DNA of 64,000 nucleotides from Blautia sp. SC05B48. GTDB lineage: Bacteria; Bacillota; Clostridia; Lachnospirales; Lachnospiraceae. The stretch is from contig NZ_CP040518.1 of NCBI RefSeq assembly GCF_005848555.1, forward strand, positions 1,053,001-1,117,000. Reading direction: 5' to 3'. The stretch's first letter is position 1. Each line of letters opens with the position of its first letter. The position numbers were made by a program, and so were the translations under genes. Under the pieces are notes generated by a model, which made no database searches, was not told the DNA's origin, and saw only the letters and a list, made by a program, of their open reading frames with translations. Positions 27,820-36,080 of the stretch are shown here, piece by piece.

Positions 27820-28839
27820 TTAGTATTCCACAACGCCCATATATCTTCTCATATCCAGCGGATGACGGCGTTTATCCTGCAGTGCAGTGCGGTAAACAGT
27901 TGTCATGGTATAGAAAAGCATTGGTGTAAAATATTCCACGCAGCTGTCGTCAATAGCTGCCATGCCAAGTTTGTCTGCATCGATCACTTCGTATTTTTTT
28001 CCGTATTTTTCAAGGAAAGTCAGCACACGCTCATCCATCATACGGTTTCTGCCCCTGCTCATCATAAGAATATACAGATGATCCTCATCCGTTACCTCAA
28101 ACGGTCCATGGAAATATTCCGCACTGTTCAGATAACCGCAGTCCATCCACTGCATTTCCTGAAGTGAGCAGATCGCAAAGCCATATGCCTGAGAATAGGA
28201 GGCTCCGGATGCCATGATATAGAGGTTCGGTTCCTCTGAATATTTTTCTGCAAAAAGCCATGCCGCATTCTGCTGATCCTTCACTGCTGCTGCAATAATC
28301 TCATCGATCTTATCAAATCCTTCTGCGATTTTGTCATAAAGAACATATCCCGGCTCCTGTATTTTCATCAGCTCATTAAGAATACGAAGTACGATTCCCT
28401 GCGGCTTCTCTGCCTCTTTCACTCCCGGTGCCCAGTCATATACAATAGATATCCACTCATCTGTATCGCAGGCAGATCCCGGTGCATGTGTCATAGTCAC
28501 AACTGCTGCACCTGCATTCATTCCTACTTTCGCCGCTTCCAGGCATTCTTTGGTCTTTCCGCTGTGAGAACAGATGATCAAAAGGCTGTCTTTTCCAAGC
28601 TTCTTAGGCGGTGTCAGTGCAAACTCTCTTGCAGGGATCCACTGTGCATCCATCACTGCTGACTCCGCACGCAGGAAATAGTATCCCGGGTACAAATCTA
28701 CAAGAGATCCTCCGCATGCAAGAAAATACACATTTTTGATTGTTCCATGCTCTTCACTGATCTTATTTACGATTTTTACTGCGTCCATTTTCATCCTCCG
28801 GTTTTCGTGGAAATTCGTCTGATAATCCTCTGAATCCAT
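27820..28839 (-). CDS. frlB: SIS-domain fructoselysine-6-phosphate deglycase
   Basis: This enzyme should split fructoselysine-6-phosphate to glucose-6-phosphate and lysine. The 339-residue protein has two SIS domains (about 35-170 and 195-320), with LACGGSLVDLYPG, ICSHSGKTKECLEAA and the C-terminal sugar-binding end HPLDMRRY. Two starts are possible: 28839 gives the normal family length but has no ribosome site, while 28788 lies six bases after GGAGG. It is the first gene of the operon, facing the regulator gene across 240 bases. Confidence 0.87.
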   Translation of the reverse strand: MDSEDYQTNFHENRRMKMDAVKIVNKISEEHGTIKNVYFLACGGSLVDLYPGYYFLRAESAVMDAQWIPAREFALTPPKKLGKDSLLIICSHSGKTKECLEAAKVGMNAGAAVVTMTHAPGSACDTDEWISIVYDWAPGVKEAEKPQGIVLRILNELMKIQEPGYVLYDKIAEGFDKIDEIIAAAVKDQQNAAWLFAEKYSEEPNLYIMASGASYSQAYGFAICSLQEMQWMDCGYLNSAEYFHGPFEVTDEDHLYILMMSRGRNRMMDERVLTFLEKYGKKYEVIDADKLGMAAIDDSCVEYFTPMLFYTMTTVYRTALQDKRRHPLDMRRYMGVVEY

Positions 28840-28922
28840 TGAAAATACAGGTTTTTTCGAATTTTCAGATGATTTTCTTTCTCTTAAATTTTTGCATTTT
28901 ATCTTTTTAAAAAATATAACAT

Positions 28923-28936
28923 ATTATAACGTTATA
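28923..28936. promoter_or_regulatory. Palindromic operator over the frl operon -10 box
   Basis: TATAACGTTATA (28925-28936) is a perfect 12-bp palindrome. On the minus strand it overlaps a TATAAT -10 box (28923-28928) that faces frlB. Repressors of the GntR/HutC branch bind AT-rich palindromes of this kind, so binding by the adjacent UTRA regulator is a reasonable guess. Confidence 0.5.
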
Positions 28937-29011
28937 GTAAAGAGTATATTCATAATTTATGATTAATTATTCATCCTATACACATTCCTCCGCACTGCAA
29001 AGGTTTGTCTC

Positions 29012-29040
29012 TTACTGGACAAATATATCCGCACTATAGT
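29012..29040 (+). promoter_or_regulatory. Candidate promoter of the GntR/UTRA regulator
   Basis: TTACTG (29012-29017) and TATAGT (29035-29040) are 17 bases apart, 40 bases ahead of the start at 29080. ACTATAGT is an 8-bp palindrome that may serve autoregulation. Confidence 0.45.
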
Positions 29041-29079
29041 AAAATATCGTTTATGAACAATCTCAGAAAGGATATTTTC

Positions 29080-29802
29080 ATGTTAAATAAAAATTCAATC
29101 CAGCCGCTTTACAAACAGCTTATGGATATTATTACCAGCCAGATCAAAAACGGTACCTACAAGCCCGGGGAAAAAATCCCGACAGAGCCGGAGCTTGCAG
29201 AGCTTTACCAGGTCAGCAGGATCACTGTCCGACGTACAGTGGAGGAGCTTTGTACACAAGGGTATCTGATCAAGCATCAGGGCAAGGGAACTTTCGTAAA
29301 GTCTCCTATGATCTTCCGTAAATTTGAATCCCAGAAAAATATGAGCTTTTCCGAATCCTGCCGTCAGAATGACCGTATTCCGAAATCTCACGTACTGTCC
29401 TTCTGCAAAAAAAATGCGAACACCGTAACCTCTGATTTTCTGCAGCTTGCTCCCAATGAAGAAGTTTTTTTCCTGGAACGTCTTCTTCTGGCTGACAGTA
29501 TTCCGGTTATTGATGTTCACACCTGGCTCCCCACACGGCTTTTCCCGGATTTTGATCCGAACGCTGTAGAAAACGGTTCTTTTTTTGAATATATAAAAAA
29601 TACCTACTGCTGTACGATCGCGGAGTCCAGCCGCAGCACCATTTCTGTTACTGCAGCCTCTCCGGATATGGCAAAAACTTTGCGTCTGTCTTCCGGTGAT
29701 CCTGTGCTGATCCTGGATTCCTATATGGAAGCTCCTGATGGAAGTCCGCTTTACATCAGCCGTGAATACATTGCAGGTTCCCGCTATACGATTTCATTTT
29801 GA
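29080..29802 (+). CDS. GntR/HutC (UTRA) regulator of the frl operon
   Basis: The 240-residue protein has a winged helix at about 1-75 (MDIITSQIKNGTYKPGEKIPTEPELAELYQVSRITVRRTVEELC) and a UTRA ligand domain at about 95-235. It is divergent from the fructoselysine operon, as FrlR regulators are, and probably represses it until a phosphorylated sugar derivative binds. The start at 29080 follows AGAAAGGA. An in-frame start at 29053 is less well placed. Confidence 0.88.
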   Translation: MLNKNSIQPLYKQLMDIITSQIKNGTYKPGEKIPTEPELAELYQVSRITVRRTVEELCTQGYLIKHQGKGTFVKSPMIFRKFESQKNMSFSESCRQNDRIPKSHVLSFCKKNANTVTSDFLQLAPNEEVFFLERLLLADSIPVIDVHTWLPTRLFPDFDPNAVENGSFFEYIKNTYCCTIAESSRSTISVTAASPDMAKTLRLSSGDPVLILDSYMEAPDGSPLYISREYIAGSRYTISF

Positions 29803-29821
29803 AGAATCAAATACAGTTTAT

Positions 29822-30817
29822 TCAGGACTCCGATCCATCACTGCCTGTCATCTGTGCCTCAATAGCCTTTCCAAGGCGGTTATAGATCTTCACCGCATCC
29901 TCCACATGGAGCGGGCTTCCGGTATTTCCCGATGCGCCTGCCGTTACCAGTATGTATTCCCTGTCGTAGACCTCTGCAAAGCTTGCAAGACACAGACCCG
30001 CCTCGCTGGTATATCCTGTCTTGCCACCCAGGATCTTGCCGCCGGTAACGGAAGGGTCAGAAAGATTTTTGAACATGGTACTGTAATATGTAATCCCGCT
30101 GGGATGGATATTCGTCACTCCTGTGGAATGCCGTGGACTCTCAATGATCTCTCTGAACGTATCGTTCCGAAGCGCATACCTGAGCAGCACCGCAATATCT
30201 CTCACCGTACTGTAATGATCCGGATCATGAAGCCCTGTAGTATCACAGAAATGCGTACCATTCATTCCAATCCTCTGTGCCTTCTTATTCATCAGCTCTA
30301 CAAATCCATCCCTGGAACCGCCTACAGTATCTGCCAGTGCGATACAGCACTCCGCACCGGATGGCAGCATGGCACCATAAAGAAGATCGATGGCCCGCAC
30401 GGTCTCACCGGGCTGAAATCCTGCCTGGGTGGCATCCTGCTCATAAAGCCCCTGGAACATTTCCTGGGTCAGTGTGATCTCCTGATCCAGATCATCCAGG
30501 TTCTCAATAGCCACGAGCACCGTCATGATCTTCGTCATGGAAGCCGGATAGATCTTCTCATCGCCCTTCATATTTCCGATGATCTTTCCGCCTTTTACCT
30601 GCATCAGCACTGCGTAGGGACTGTTGATACCGCTCATCTCAAGCTTACGGACAACCGGTCTCTGCAGAGACTCCATCCAGTCACCTACCCCTTTGTTCCA
30701 GCCGATGATCACTACAAGTGTCAGGATCACGATAGCCTCTACCACCAGGCAGAGTATCATTTTTATTTTGTTTACCTGTTTTTTTATTTTCTTCGCTCTA
30801 CGCTTTTTTGATCTCAA
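29822..30817 (-). CDS. D-alanyl-D-alanine carboxypeptidase (peptidase S11)
   Basis: This penicillin-binding protein trims the terminal D-Ala of peptidoglycan stem peptides. The 331-residue protein has a strongly basic N-terminus and one membrane anchor (about 20-41), then the active-site YPASMTKIMT (S-x-x-K, near 92), a second motif SGAE where many relatives have SGN, and KTGYT (near 262). The start is a TTG at 30817 after GGGAG. It runs convergent to the UTRA regulator with only 19 bases between the stops. Its promoter lies next to the ICE left end. Confidence 0.9.
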   Translation of the reverse strand: MRSKKRRAKKIKKQVNKIKMILCLVVEAIVILTLVVIIGWNKGVGDWMESLQRPVVRKLEMSGINSPYAVLMQVKGGKIIGNMKGDEKIYPASMTKIMTVLVAIENLDDLDQEITLTQEMFQGLYEQDATQAGFQPGETVRAIDLLYGAMLPSGAECCIALADTVGGSRDGFVELMNKKAQRIGMNGTHFCDTTGLHDPDHYSTVRDIAVLLRYALRNDTFREIIESPRHSTGVTNIHPSGITYYSTMFKNLSDPSVTGGKILGGKTGYTSEAGLCLASFAEVYDREYILVTAGASGNTGSPLHVEDAVKIYNRLGKAIEAQMTGSDGSES

Positions 30818-30845
30818 TTTATACTCCCTGTTCAGACAAATTCAT

Positions 30846-30917
30846 CTGTAAGAAAAACTTACAGAAACGTTTTCCCCATCTTTTTTATATTAACATGATT
30901 ATTATTTTTTATGTCAA
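30846..30917 (-). promoter_or_regulatory. Promoter and leader hairpin of the carboxypeptidase gene
   Basis: On the minus strand a perfect TTGACA (30912-30917) is followed after about 19 bases by TAATAT. In the leader CTGTAAG-aaaaa-CTTACAG (30846-30864) forms a small hairpin. The promoter lies outside the element's left end, so insertion left it intact. Confidence 0.5.
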
Positions 30918-30952
30918 AAACTTACTAAATTTCTGATTATCTTTTCATAAGT

Positions 30953-31037
30953 TGGTAAATGCCGATATATCCCGTATTTTAGGGCTTTATCGGTATTTTC
31001 TTTTTGGAAGATACCTTGCATAAGCTGGCATTTACCA
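30953..31037. other. Candidate left attachment site
   Basis: The core GTATTTTAG (30974-30982) is flanked by near-inverted arms (CCGATA before, TATCGG after), as expected for tyrosine-recombinase core sites. About 30 of 41 aligned bases match the right end at the same spacing. TGGTAAATGCC at 30953-30963 is inverted exactly at 31027-31037. Confidence 0.6.
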
Positions 31038-31056
31038 GCATGAAAATGCAACCAAA

Positions 31057-31077
31057 AGTAGTAAATGAGTAGTAAAT
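31057..31077 (+). repeat. Left-end integrase arm repeats (2 x AGTAGTAAAT)
   Basis: AGTAGTAAAT occurs at 31057-31066 and 31068-31077. The same 11-base-spaced pair occurs at the other end (56772-56792). Paired short repeats inside both ends fit arm-type sites for the N-terminal domain of a Tn916-type integrase. Confidence 0.7.
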
Positions 31078-31090
31078 ATAAGTTCCGATA

Positions 31091-32281
31091 TTAACAAGCC
31101 AGTCTTTCCAGCTCTGCTTTTGCAGATTGAAATGTACCGTGTGCGTAATAACCAAGTGTCATGGTTATGTTAGCGTGTCCCATGAGATATTGCAGAGTGT
31201 TTGGGTTCATTCCTCTGTTTGCCATATTCGTACAATAAGTATGTCGGAATGAATGTGGTGTGATGTTCGGTAACTTGTCCGTGTGATACTTGTTATACTT
31301 CTTAATCAGTCCTCGCACCATGCCCTCATAGTTTCCTGCAATTTTAGGCAAGCCCTCACGGTTCAAGAATAGGAAATTGCTGTAACCACCTACAATCAGC
31401 GGTTGTGCCTTTCCTCTGTTCTTTAGTATTCTTTGGATTGCTTGATAAGCCCGTTCTGTCAATGGAAGTTCTCGTTTTCCGTTTTTGGTCTTTGGCGTTT
31501 CAATATAGTAGCCGATTTCGCTATCTTTCAATAGCTGGTGGTCTATATTGAGTATTCTGTTCTGCATATCAATATGCGTCGTCAGTCCGCAAAATTCAGA
31601 AATACGAAGTCCCGTTTCCAGAAGAAGTACAACCTCATCATAATACTTACTGTAAATCTTGTCCGTTTCCATAAAGGCAAGCAGGCGTTCTTCCTGCTCT
31701 GGTGTAAGAATAACTTTCTGCTCCGTATCATCTTCCAGAACATCACTTAGCTTAAATTCAAACGGGTTCTTTCTGATACAGTCGTCTTGTATCGCCATAT
31801 AAAATGACGCTTTCAAGGAACGCTTATAGTTATCAATCGTTTTATAGGAATATCCTTTTTCACTCATTCTGATAGCCCATTCTTTAGCGTCCGACTGCTT
31901 CACAGTATCAATCGCCCTCATACCCAATGGGTCATTTTTCAGAGCATTCATAAGATACTGTCGTCCCTTTTCAGTAGCCCTTTTGATGTTCTTTCTTTGG
32001 CTGTTTTTCTTGTCGTAGAGCTGGCAGACTGTCATTTTACCGCCGACTGTGTCGATACCGTCGTTAAGGTCTTTTTTTATCTGTGCTTCTTTTTCCCTCA
32101 ATGAAATATCATCACGCTTTCCAGCAGGTGTCTTGTCTGTCGGTACAAGTTTCCAAGAATAGATAAATTGTGGCTTTCCGTATATATCGGTATATTTATA
32201 AACGTATCTTCCGTCTTTTCGCTGGCTCTCTCCATTACGCAAATTGCGATTTTTACTGTCTTTTCGTTTTACATTAGACAT
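31091..32281 (-). CDS. int: Tn916-type tyrosine integrase
   Basis: This enzyme catalyses insertion and excision of the element. The 396-residue protein has an N-terminal arm-binding domain (about 18-70), a core-binding SAM-like domain (about 75-180) and the catalytic domain. The catalytic residues are visible: LETGLRISE (Arg), HSFRHTY (H-x-x-R), MGHANITMTLGYYAH (His and Tyr nucleophile). The start follows GGAAAGGAG. It is the outermost gene at the left end, 78 bases beyond xis. Confidence 0.97.
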   Translation of the reverse strand: MSNVKRKDSKNRNLRNGESQRKDGRYVYKYTDIYGKPQFIYSWKLVPTDKTPAGKRDDISLREKEAQIKKDLNDGIDTVGGKMTVCQLYDKKNSQRKNIKRATEKGRQYLMNALKNDPLGMRAIDTVKQSDAKEWAIRMSEKGYSYKTIDNYKRSLKASFYMAIQDDCIRKNPFEFKLSDVLEDDTEQKVILTPEQEERLLAFMETDKIYSKYYDEVVLLLETGLRISEFCGLTTHIDMQNRILNIDHQLLKDSEIGYYIETPKTKNGKRELPLTERAYQAIQRILKNRGKAQPLIVGGYSNFLFLNREGLPKIAGNYEGMVRGLIKKYNKYHTDKLPNITPHSFRHTYCTNMANRGMNPNTLQYLMGHANITMTLGYYAHGTFQSAKAELERLAC

Positions 32282-32359
32282 AGTGTAAAGCTCCTTTCCG
32301 TCATGGAATGAGCCGTGATACGCTATACTTTATTATACCATATTCACGGCTCAATGACA

Positions 32360-32563
32360 TTAGATTTCGTCCAATGTATCTATGATTTTTTCAAATTGTT
32401 TTCTCTTTATCTGAATACGATTACCGTTCACGATAACCCAGCCAGCGTCAAGATTTTCTTCAGCTAATTTACGCAATTTCTTTTCGCCAATACGGAAGTA
32501 TTTGGACGCTTCTTCAATCGTCAGCGTATATTTTTCCCAGATAGGCACATCAGTATTGTTCAT
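32360..32563 (-). CDS. xis: Excisionase, Tn916 Xis type
   Basis: The 67-residue winged-helix protein ([24 protein letters not shown], then a basic wing [14 protein letters not shown]) bends DNA at the ends to steer the integrase to excision. Its length and place next to int are those of Tn916 Xis. The start follows AAAGGGGGTG. Confidence 0.95.
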   Translation of the reverse strand: MNNTDVPIWEKYTLTIEEASKYFRIGEKKLRKLAEENLDAGWVIVNGNRIQIKRKQFEKIIDTLDEI

Positions 32564-32936
32564 AATCTATGCACCCCCTTTACTGTGTGCCATTTTTTAC
32601 AAGCAGACAGACGGCTTTGGAAAGCTCCGTTAGTATCTCAACTATTCCCATTCTTGTGGGCAGAACCGCACCATGCGGACGTATCATTATTCTGTGAGGG
32701 TAGGTCGTGGCAAAGCGACTTTTCCAACGGTCGCTCTCGGATCACTGCGTGGGTCGCTCGCTTTCTTTTGGAAAGGTCGTGGCGTACAGTCCCCGTGGCT
32801 TGCTACCTCACAAACGTATCTGTCTGCTTTATTCAATTTTCAAAGAACCGTGGCGAAAGCTCATAAAAGCTCTCATTTTCAAAATAGTAGCGGAGCAGGA
32901 AAGAGGGGTGTCAAATCAAACTCCGCTGAAAACTGC
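32564..32936. other. Gene-free 370-base stretch with inverted repeats
   Basis: No gene is supported here between xis and the Orf8-like gene. Open frames on the plus strand lack ribosome sites. GCAGACAG near 32601 can pair with CTGTCTGC near 32819, and CTGTGAGG near 32692 with CCTCACA near 32806, so the whole stretch could fold into one long structure. Confidence 0.5.
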
Positions 32937-33182
32937 TTATTCTTCGATTTCTAAAGGAATATCGAAATCTAACATCATTTTTATCAATGCTTCTCTGATA
33001 CGTCCTTTTAACTCCATATCCACAGCAATATAGACGTTGCCGTATTCATCATAGAGTGGACGCAGACAGCATTTTGATATGTATGGGTCATAAAATGCAA
33101 GTATCTTTTCAATCGCTTTTGCGTCCCCGTCCGTAGCTGATGAAATCAGATAAAAAGACGGTTTCTTAAACGTGCGTTTCAT
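32937..33182 (-). CDS. Orf8-like helix-turn-helix protein
   Basis: The 81-residue protein resembles Tn916 Orf8, part of the element's regulatory module. It begins KRTFKKPSFYLISSATDGDAKAIEKIL and contains the short pattern ILAFYDPYISKCC found in these helix-turn-helix proteins. It follows the sigma-like gene by three bases and is co-transcribed with it. Confidence 0.85.
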   Translation of the reverse strand: MKRTFKKPSFYLISSATDGDAKAIEKILAFYDPYISKCCLRPLYDEYGNVYIAVDMELKGRIREALIKMMLDFDIPLEIEE

Positions 33183-33185
33183 TTT

Positions 33186-33605
33186 CTACTTTTCCTCCTT
33201 GAGTATTTTTTTCATAAGTTCCAATGAGTTGTACCGATTTTGAAAAACTCCACTTCTGGAAATGTTTTGTACTCTGGCAATTTCTTCGTTGTTCATTTCC
33301 AAGAAATAGTACATCAGTAAATTTTCTCGGTTACGGTCAGACAGCTTTTTCAAGGCTTCTGCAAGTTCATCGTCATAAACACGAATATCATTGCCACAAA
33401 CATTGAAAATAGTATAGTCGGTTTCGTAATCGTCCCAGACAGTAAATTTCTCAACAATAATCTCTGGAAGTTCACAGAATGGAATTTCATTCTTTTTTCT
33501 TCGCTTCAACTCTTTTTGGTAATTCTTTACAATGCCTTTGACAACTTTCTTCAATTTACTTTCAAACTGGCATTGTATTGTTTTCTGGAAATCAGACGGT
33601 TTCAT
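33186..33605 (-). CDS. Orf7-like sigma-70-type regulator
   Basis: The 139-residue protein has a C-terminal sigma region-4-like domain (LSDRNRENLLMYYFLEMNNEEIARVQNISRSGVFQNR). It corresponds to Tn916 Orf7, which with Orf8 drives transcription through xis and int when upstream read-through occurs. The start at 33605 follows AAAGGGGGTGAG; the frame extends upstream to 33746 without a ribosome site. Confidence 0.88.
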   Translation of the reverse strand: MKPSDFQKTIQCQFESKLKKVVKGIVKNYQKELKRRKKNEIPFCELPEIIVEKFTVWDDYETDYTIFNVCGNDIRVYDDELAEALKKLSDRNRENLLMYYFLEMNNEEIARVQNISRSGVFQNRYNSLELMKKILKEEK

Positions 33606-33727
33606 AATCTCACCCCCTTTCCAGCTATGACTTGAAAAGTGTTTATCCCTCTTTCCGCACCATATCTGTACAGCAAGGTGTGATTTGTTAAGTTGAAACC
33701 GAAAAAAGTTGAAAAAATTTTTTGGGT

Positions 33728-33767
33728 ACAAAAAAAGCCCGCACAAAACATATAGTCTGTACGAGCT
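33728..33767 (-). terminator. Terminator/attenuator upstream of the Orf7-like gene
   Basis: On the minus strand AGCTCGTACA (33758-33767) pairs with TGTGCGGGCT (33736-33745) with two mismatches or wobbles, followed by seven T. It separates the cargo transcript from the regulatory genes, so orf7-orf8-xis-int expression would depend on read-through or its own promoter. Confidence 0.7.
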
Positions 33768-33874
33768 TCTAAAGCTATTTCATATTCAGTTGTAAAGGTA
33801 ATGCTGTTAGGTTGTATCTGAATTTGTAAGAGTGTACTTAAAGCGTTCCATAATACAAGCCCCCTTTAAAGCAC

Positions 33875-34099
33875 TTATTTTACTGTCTTTTTCGTAATCT
33901 TATAAATATATTCTTCTGGCGTAGGGCGTTTATTGCCAAAATACTTTTTGAAATTTGCCTGCACATCAGGGTCAGTGCTGTTCATAGCTTCATCAATCGT
34001 CGCTTCTATATCCGCCCGAACATCAGCCAATGATACACCGCCAGCTTTTGCACCAGCTTTCAATGCTTTTTTTATATCACGTTTTTTTAGTCCTAACAT
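33875..34099 (-). CDS. Small helical protein of unknown function
   Basis: The 74-residue ORF begins [21 protein letters not shown] after TAGGAGCAA. It is mostly helical and charged, with no membrane segment and no family I recognise. It lies 12 bases after the ABC permease gene and is probably translated with it. Confidence 0.6.
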   Translation of the reverse strand: MLGLKKRDIKKALKAGAKAGGVSLADVRADIEATIDEAMNSTDPDVQANFKKYFGNKRPTPEEYIYKITKKTVK

Positions 34100-34111
34100 A
34101 ATAATTTGCTC

Positions 34112-34720
34112 CTATTGTATATCATTCTTTTCTACATATTTAGAAAGAAAATACCAAGATACTATAAATAAAATAAGTGAAAGCACAGTACTGATTGTCA
34201 TTGATAAAATGTTATTTCCAATCAATTTAGTCATAACAAAAACAAAACCAGCCCCAAGAGGATATGAAACCATTGCTCCAATCATACTTTTTTCTTCATC
34301 TAATAAATAAAAGCAAGGAAGTAAAATACTGCCAGAAAAAAATGTCATTATTACACTTAAATATATAAAAGTTGGCAAAAAGTTAAAGTTTGTATCTTTG
34401 ATTATCAATGAAATAGCCGTACTAAAACCTATACCAAAAAATACTCCAATAATAGATACAAAACTATACATAAGATATTTGCAACTAATAATCGAACTTT
34501 TTTTAGTTGGAAATGTAATTGATGTTTTCAAACACCCTGATTTTTTGTCAATATTAAATATAGTTGTAACACTCATACCAAGCACAATCGTGGCTATAAT
34601 AATCAAAACTTGTGGCACTACAAAGAATGATATTCCAAAGCCTATGACCATAAATGTGATTAGTAAGCTTATGATTGATGATTTAATCGTATAAAAATCT
34701 TTTAAGAGTAATCCTTTCAT
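34112..34720 (-). CDS. ABC-2 type permease
   Basis: The 202-residue protein has six predicted membrane helices (near 17-35, 38-55, 75-95, 105-130, 140-165 and 170-195). It pairs with the ATPase gene one base upstream. The set GntR-ATPase-permease is the YtrA/B type found in cell-envelope stress and peptide-antibiotic resistance operons. A+T content is clearly higher than in the flanking transfer genes, pointing to separate acquisition. Confidence 0.85.
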   Translation of the reverse strand: MKGLLLKDFYTIKSSIISLLITFMVIGFGISFFVVPQVLIIIATIVLGMSVTTIFNIDKKSGCLKTSITFPTKKSSIISCKYLMYSFVSIIGVFFGIGFSTAISLIIKDTNFNFLPTFIYLSVIMTFFSGSILLPCFYLLDEEKSMIGAMVSYPLGAGFVFVMTKLIGNNILSMTISTVLSLILFIVSWYFLSKYVEKNDIQ

Positions 34721-34721
34721 T

Positions 34722-35576
34722 TTATTTATCCCCCTTTACATACATAAGCATAATTTCATCTATACTCGCTGGAACAATCATAGTCTTAGGATATTTTTGT
34801 TCTACTTGCCGTCTATTAGAAACTAATACTTGATACTCATAATCTAGTTTTCTATATGAGATAATATCCGATTTATCTATTTCATTAAATTGTGTTGAAT
34901 TGCATTTTATTATTCCATAGTTTTCCAATAATTCATCTTTGGGTTTTGAGAATAATACTTTTCCCCCATGTATGAACACTATATAATCAGCAATTTTTTC
35001 TAAATCACTAGTAATGTGAGATGAAACCAAAATTGAATGTTCTTCATCTTGAATAAAATCTAAAAACATTTCTAAAATATCATCTCGAATTATAGGGTCA
35101 AGTCCACTTGTTGCTTCGTCAAGAATAAGTAATTTTGAGTTATGAGATAAAGCAACCGCTATGGAATACTTCATGTTCATTCCTTTTGAAAATTCTTTTA
35201 GTTTTTTGTTGATAGGAAGTTCAAACTTATTTAATAGCTCAAAATACTTTTTATTATTCCATTCAGCATAAATATTTTGAAAAACTTTTCCTAGCTTTTT
35301 GGGTGTTAAATTGTCGGGATAATTACTTCCATCAAATACAACACCGATATGTTCTTTTGTTTCGGCGCTGACATCTTTCCCATTGAATACAGAAATTTTG
35401 CCTTGTTCAGTAACAATCAAACCTAAAATAGCGTTAATTGTTGTGCTTTTTCCAGCTCCATTTTCTCCAATCAATCCAACGATACTTCCTTGAGGGACAG
35501 TAAAGGAAATACTATCGAGTTTGAAATCTTTGTATTGTTTTGTTACCCCGTTAAGCTCTAAAGCATATTTTCCCAT
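34722..35576 (-). CDS. ABC transporter ATPase (YtrB/BcrA type)
   Basis: The 284-residue protein has Walker A GENGAGKST, a degenerate signature (FSKGMNMKYSIAVAL), Walker B LLILDEATSGLDP and the switch histidine SSHITSD. This pattern is typical of exporters paired with ABC-2 permeases. The start at 35576 follows GAGGA, and its first codons overlap the end of the GntR gene by about four bases nearby, so translation is coupled. Confidence 0.9.
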   Translation of the reverse strand: MGKYALELNGVTKQYKDFKLDSISFTVPQGSIVGLIGENGAGKSTTINAILGLIVTEQGKISVFNGKDVSAETKEHIGVVFDGSNYPDNLTPKKLGKVFQNIYAEWNNKKYFELLNKFELPINKKLKEFSKGMNMKYSIAVALSHNSKLLILDEATSGLDPIIRDDILEMFLDFIQDEEHSILVSSHITSDLEKIADYIVFIHGGKVLFSKPKDELLENYGIIKCNSTQFNEIDKSDIISYRKLDYEYQVLVSNRRQVEQKYPKTMIVPASIDEIMLMYVKGDK

Positions 35577-35580
35577 AATA

Positions 35581-35955
35581 TCATTCCTCCTCATATAATA
35601 GTGCAAGTAAAGATTGTAATTTATCCAGCTTTATTCCGCTTACCTTTGCAATTTCAATCGCTTCTGTAAAATAATTTTCTATTTTCTTTTGCTGTTCTTC
35701 CAAATAGAAATCTTGATTTTGAACGGATACAAAGCAACCTTTTCCTGCGGTTGTTTCAATAAAACCGTCCTTTTGAAGTACATCATAAGATTTTTGAACC
35801 GTTAAAACACTAATATGCAAGGATTTTGCTAATCCTCTTATAGAGGGAAGTGCTTCGCCTGCTTTTAAATCTCCATTGATAATCATTGCCTTTATTTGTG
35901 AAGAAATTTGTTCATAAATCGGTATGCTGGCATGATTATTGATAAAAATATCCAC
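35581..35955 (-). CDS. GntR/YtrA-subfamily repressor
   Basis: The 124-residue protein has a winged helix (YEQISSQIKAMIINGDLKAGEALPSIRGLAKSLHISVLTVQKSYDVL) and a short dimerisation tail, the form of YtrA-type repressors. It is the first gene of the GntR-ABC operon. Its own promoter contains an inverted repeat, so it probably represses itself and the transporter until an antibiotic or wall stress signal arrives. Confidence 0.9.
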   Translation of the reverse strand: MDIFINNHASIPIYEQISSQIKAMIINGDLKAGEALPSIRGLAKSLHISVLTVQKSYDVLQKDGFIETTAGKGCFVSVQNQDFYLEEQQKKIENYFTEAIEIAKVSGIKLDKLQSLLALLYEEE

Positions 35956-35973
35956 TATATCACCGCCTTGTCT

Positions 35974-36027
35974 TATACTGTATTGCTAATACAAGTACAG
36001 TATAATATTATATGATACGATTGTCAA
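35974..36027 (-). promoter_or_regulatory. Promoter and GntR operator of the ABC operon
   Basis: On the minus strand TTGACA (36022-36027) and TATACT (35999-36004) are 17 bases apart. The inverted repeat TATACTGTA / TACAGTATA (35974-35982 and 35996-36004) covers the -10 box and start point, an ideal place for the adjacent repressor. Confidence 0.8.
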
Positions 36028-36032
36028 TGAAT

Positions 36033-36073
36033 TTAGGCTTGTAAACATTCAAAAACTTTGCTTACAAGCCTAA
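36033..36073. terminator. 12-bp hairpin after the MATE gene
   Basis: TTAGGCTTGTAA (36033-36044) is the exact complement of 36062-36073. It starts seven bases after the MATE stop. No T-run follows, so termination would be weak. It corresponds in position to the hairpin after orf13. Confidence 0.6.
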
Positions 36074-36080
36074 TTATCAT

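Noticed and set aside
32585..33033. Three overlapping plus-strand frames in the xis-orf8 spacer
   Set aside because: They oppose the direction of all ICE genes, lack ribosome sites and overlap the Orf8-like gene.
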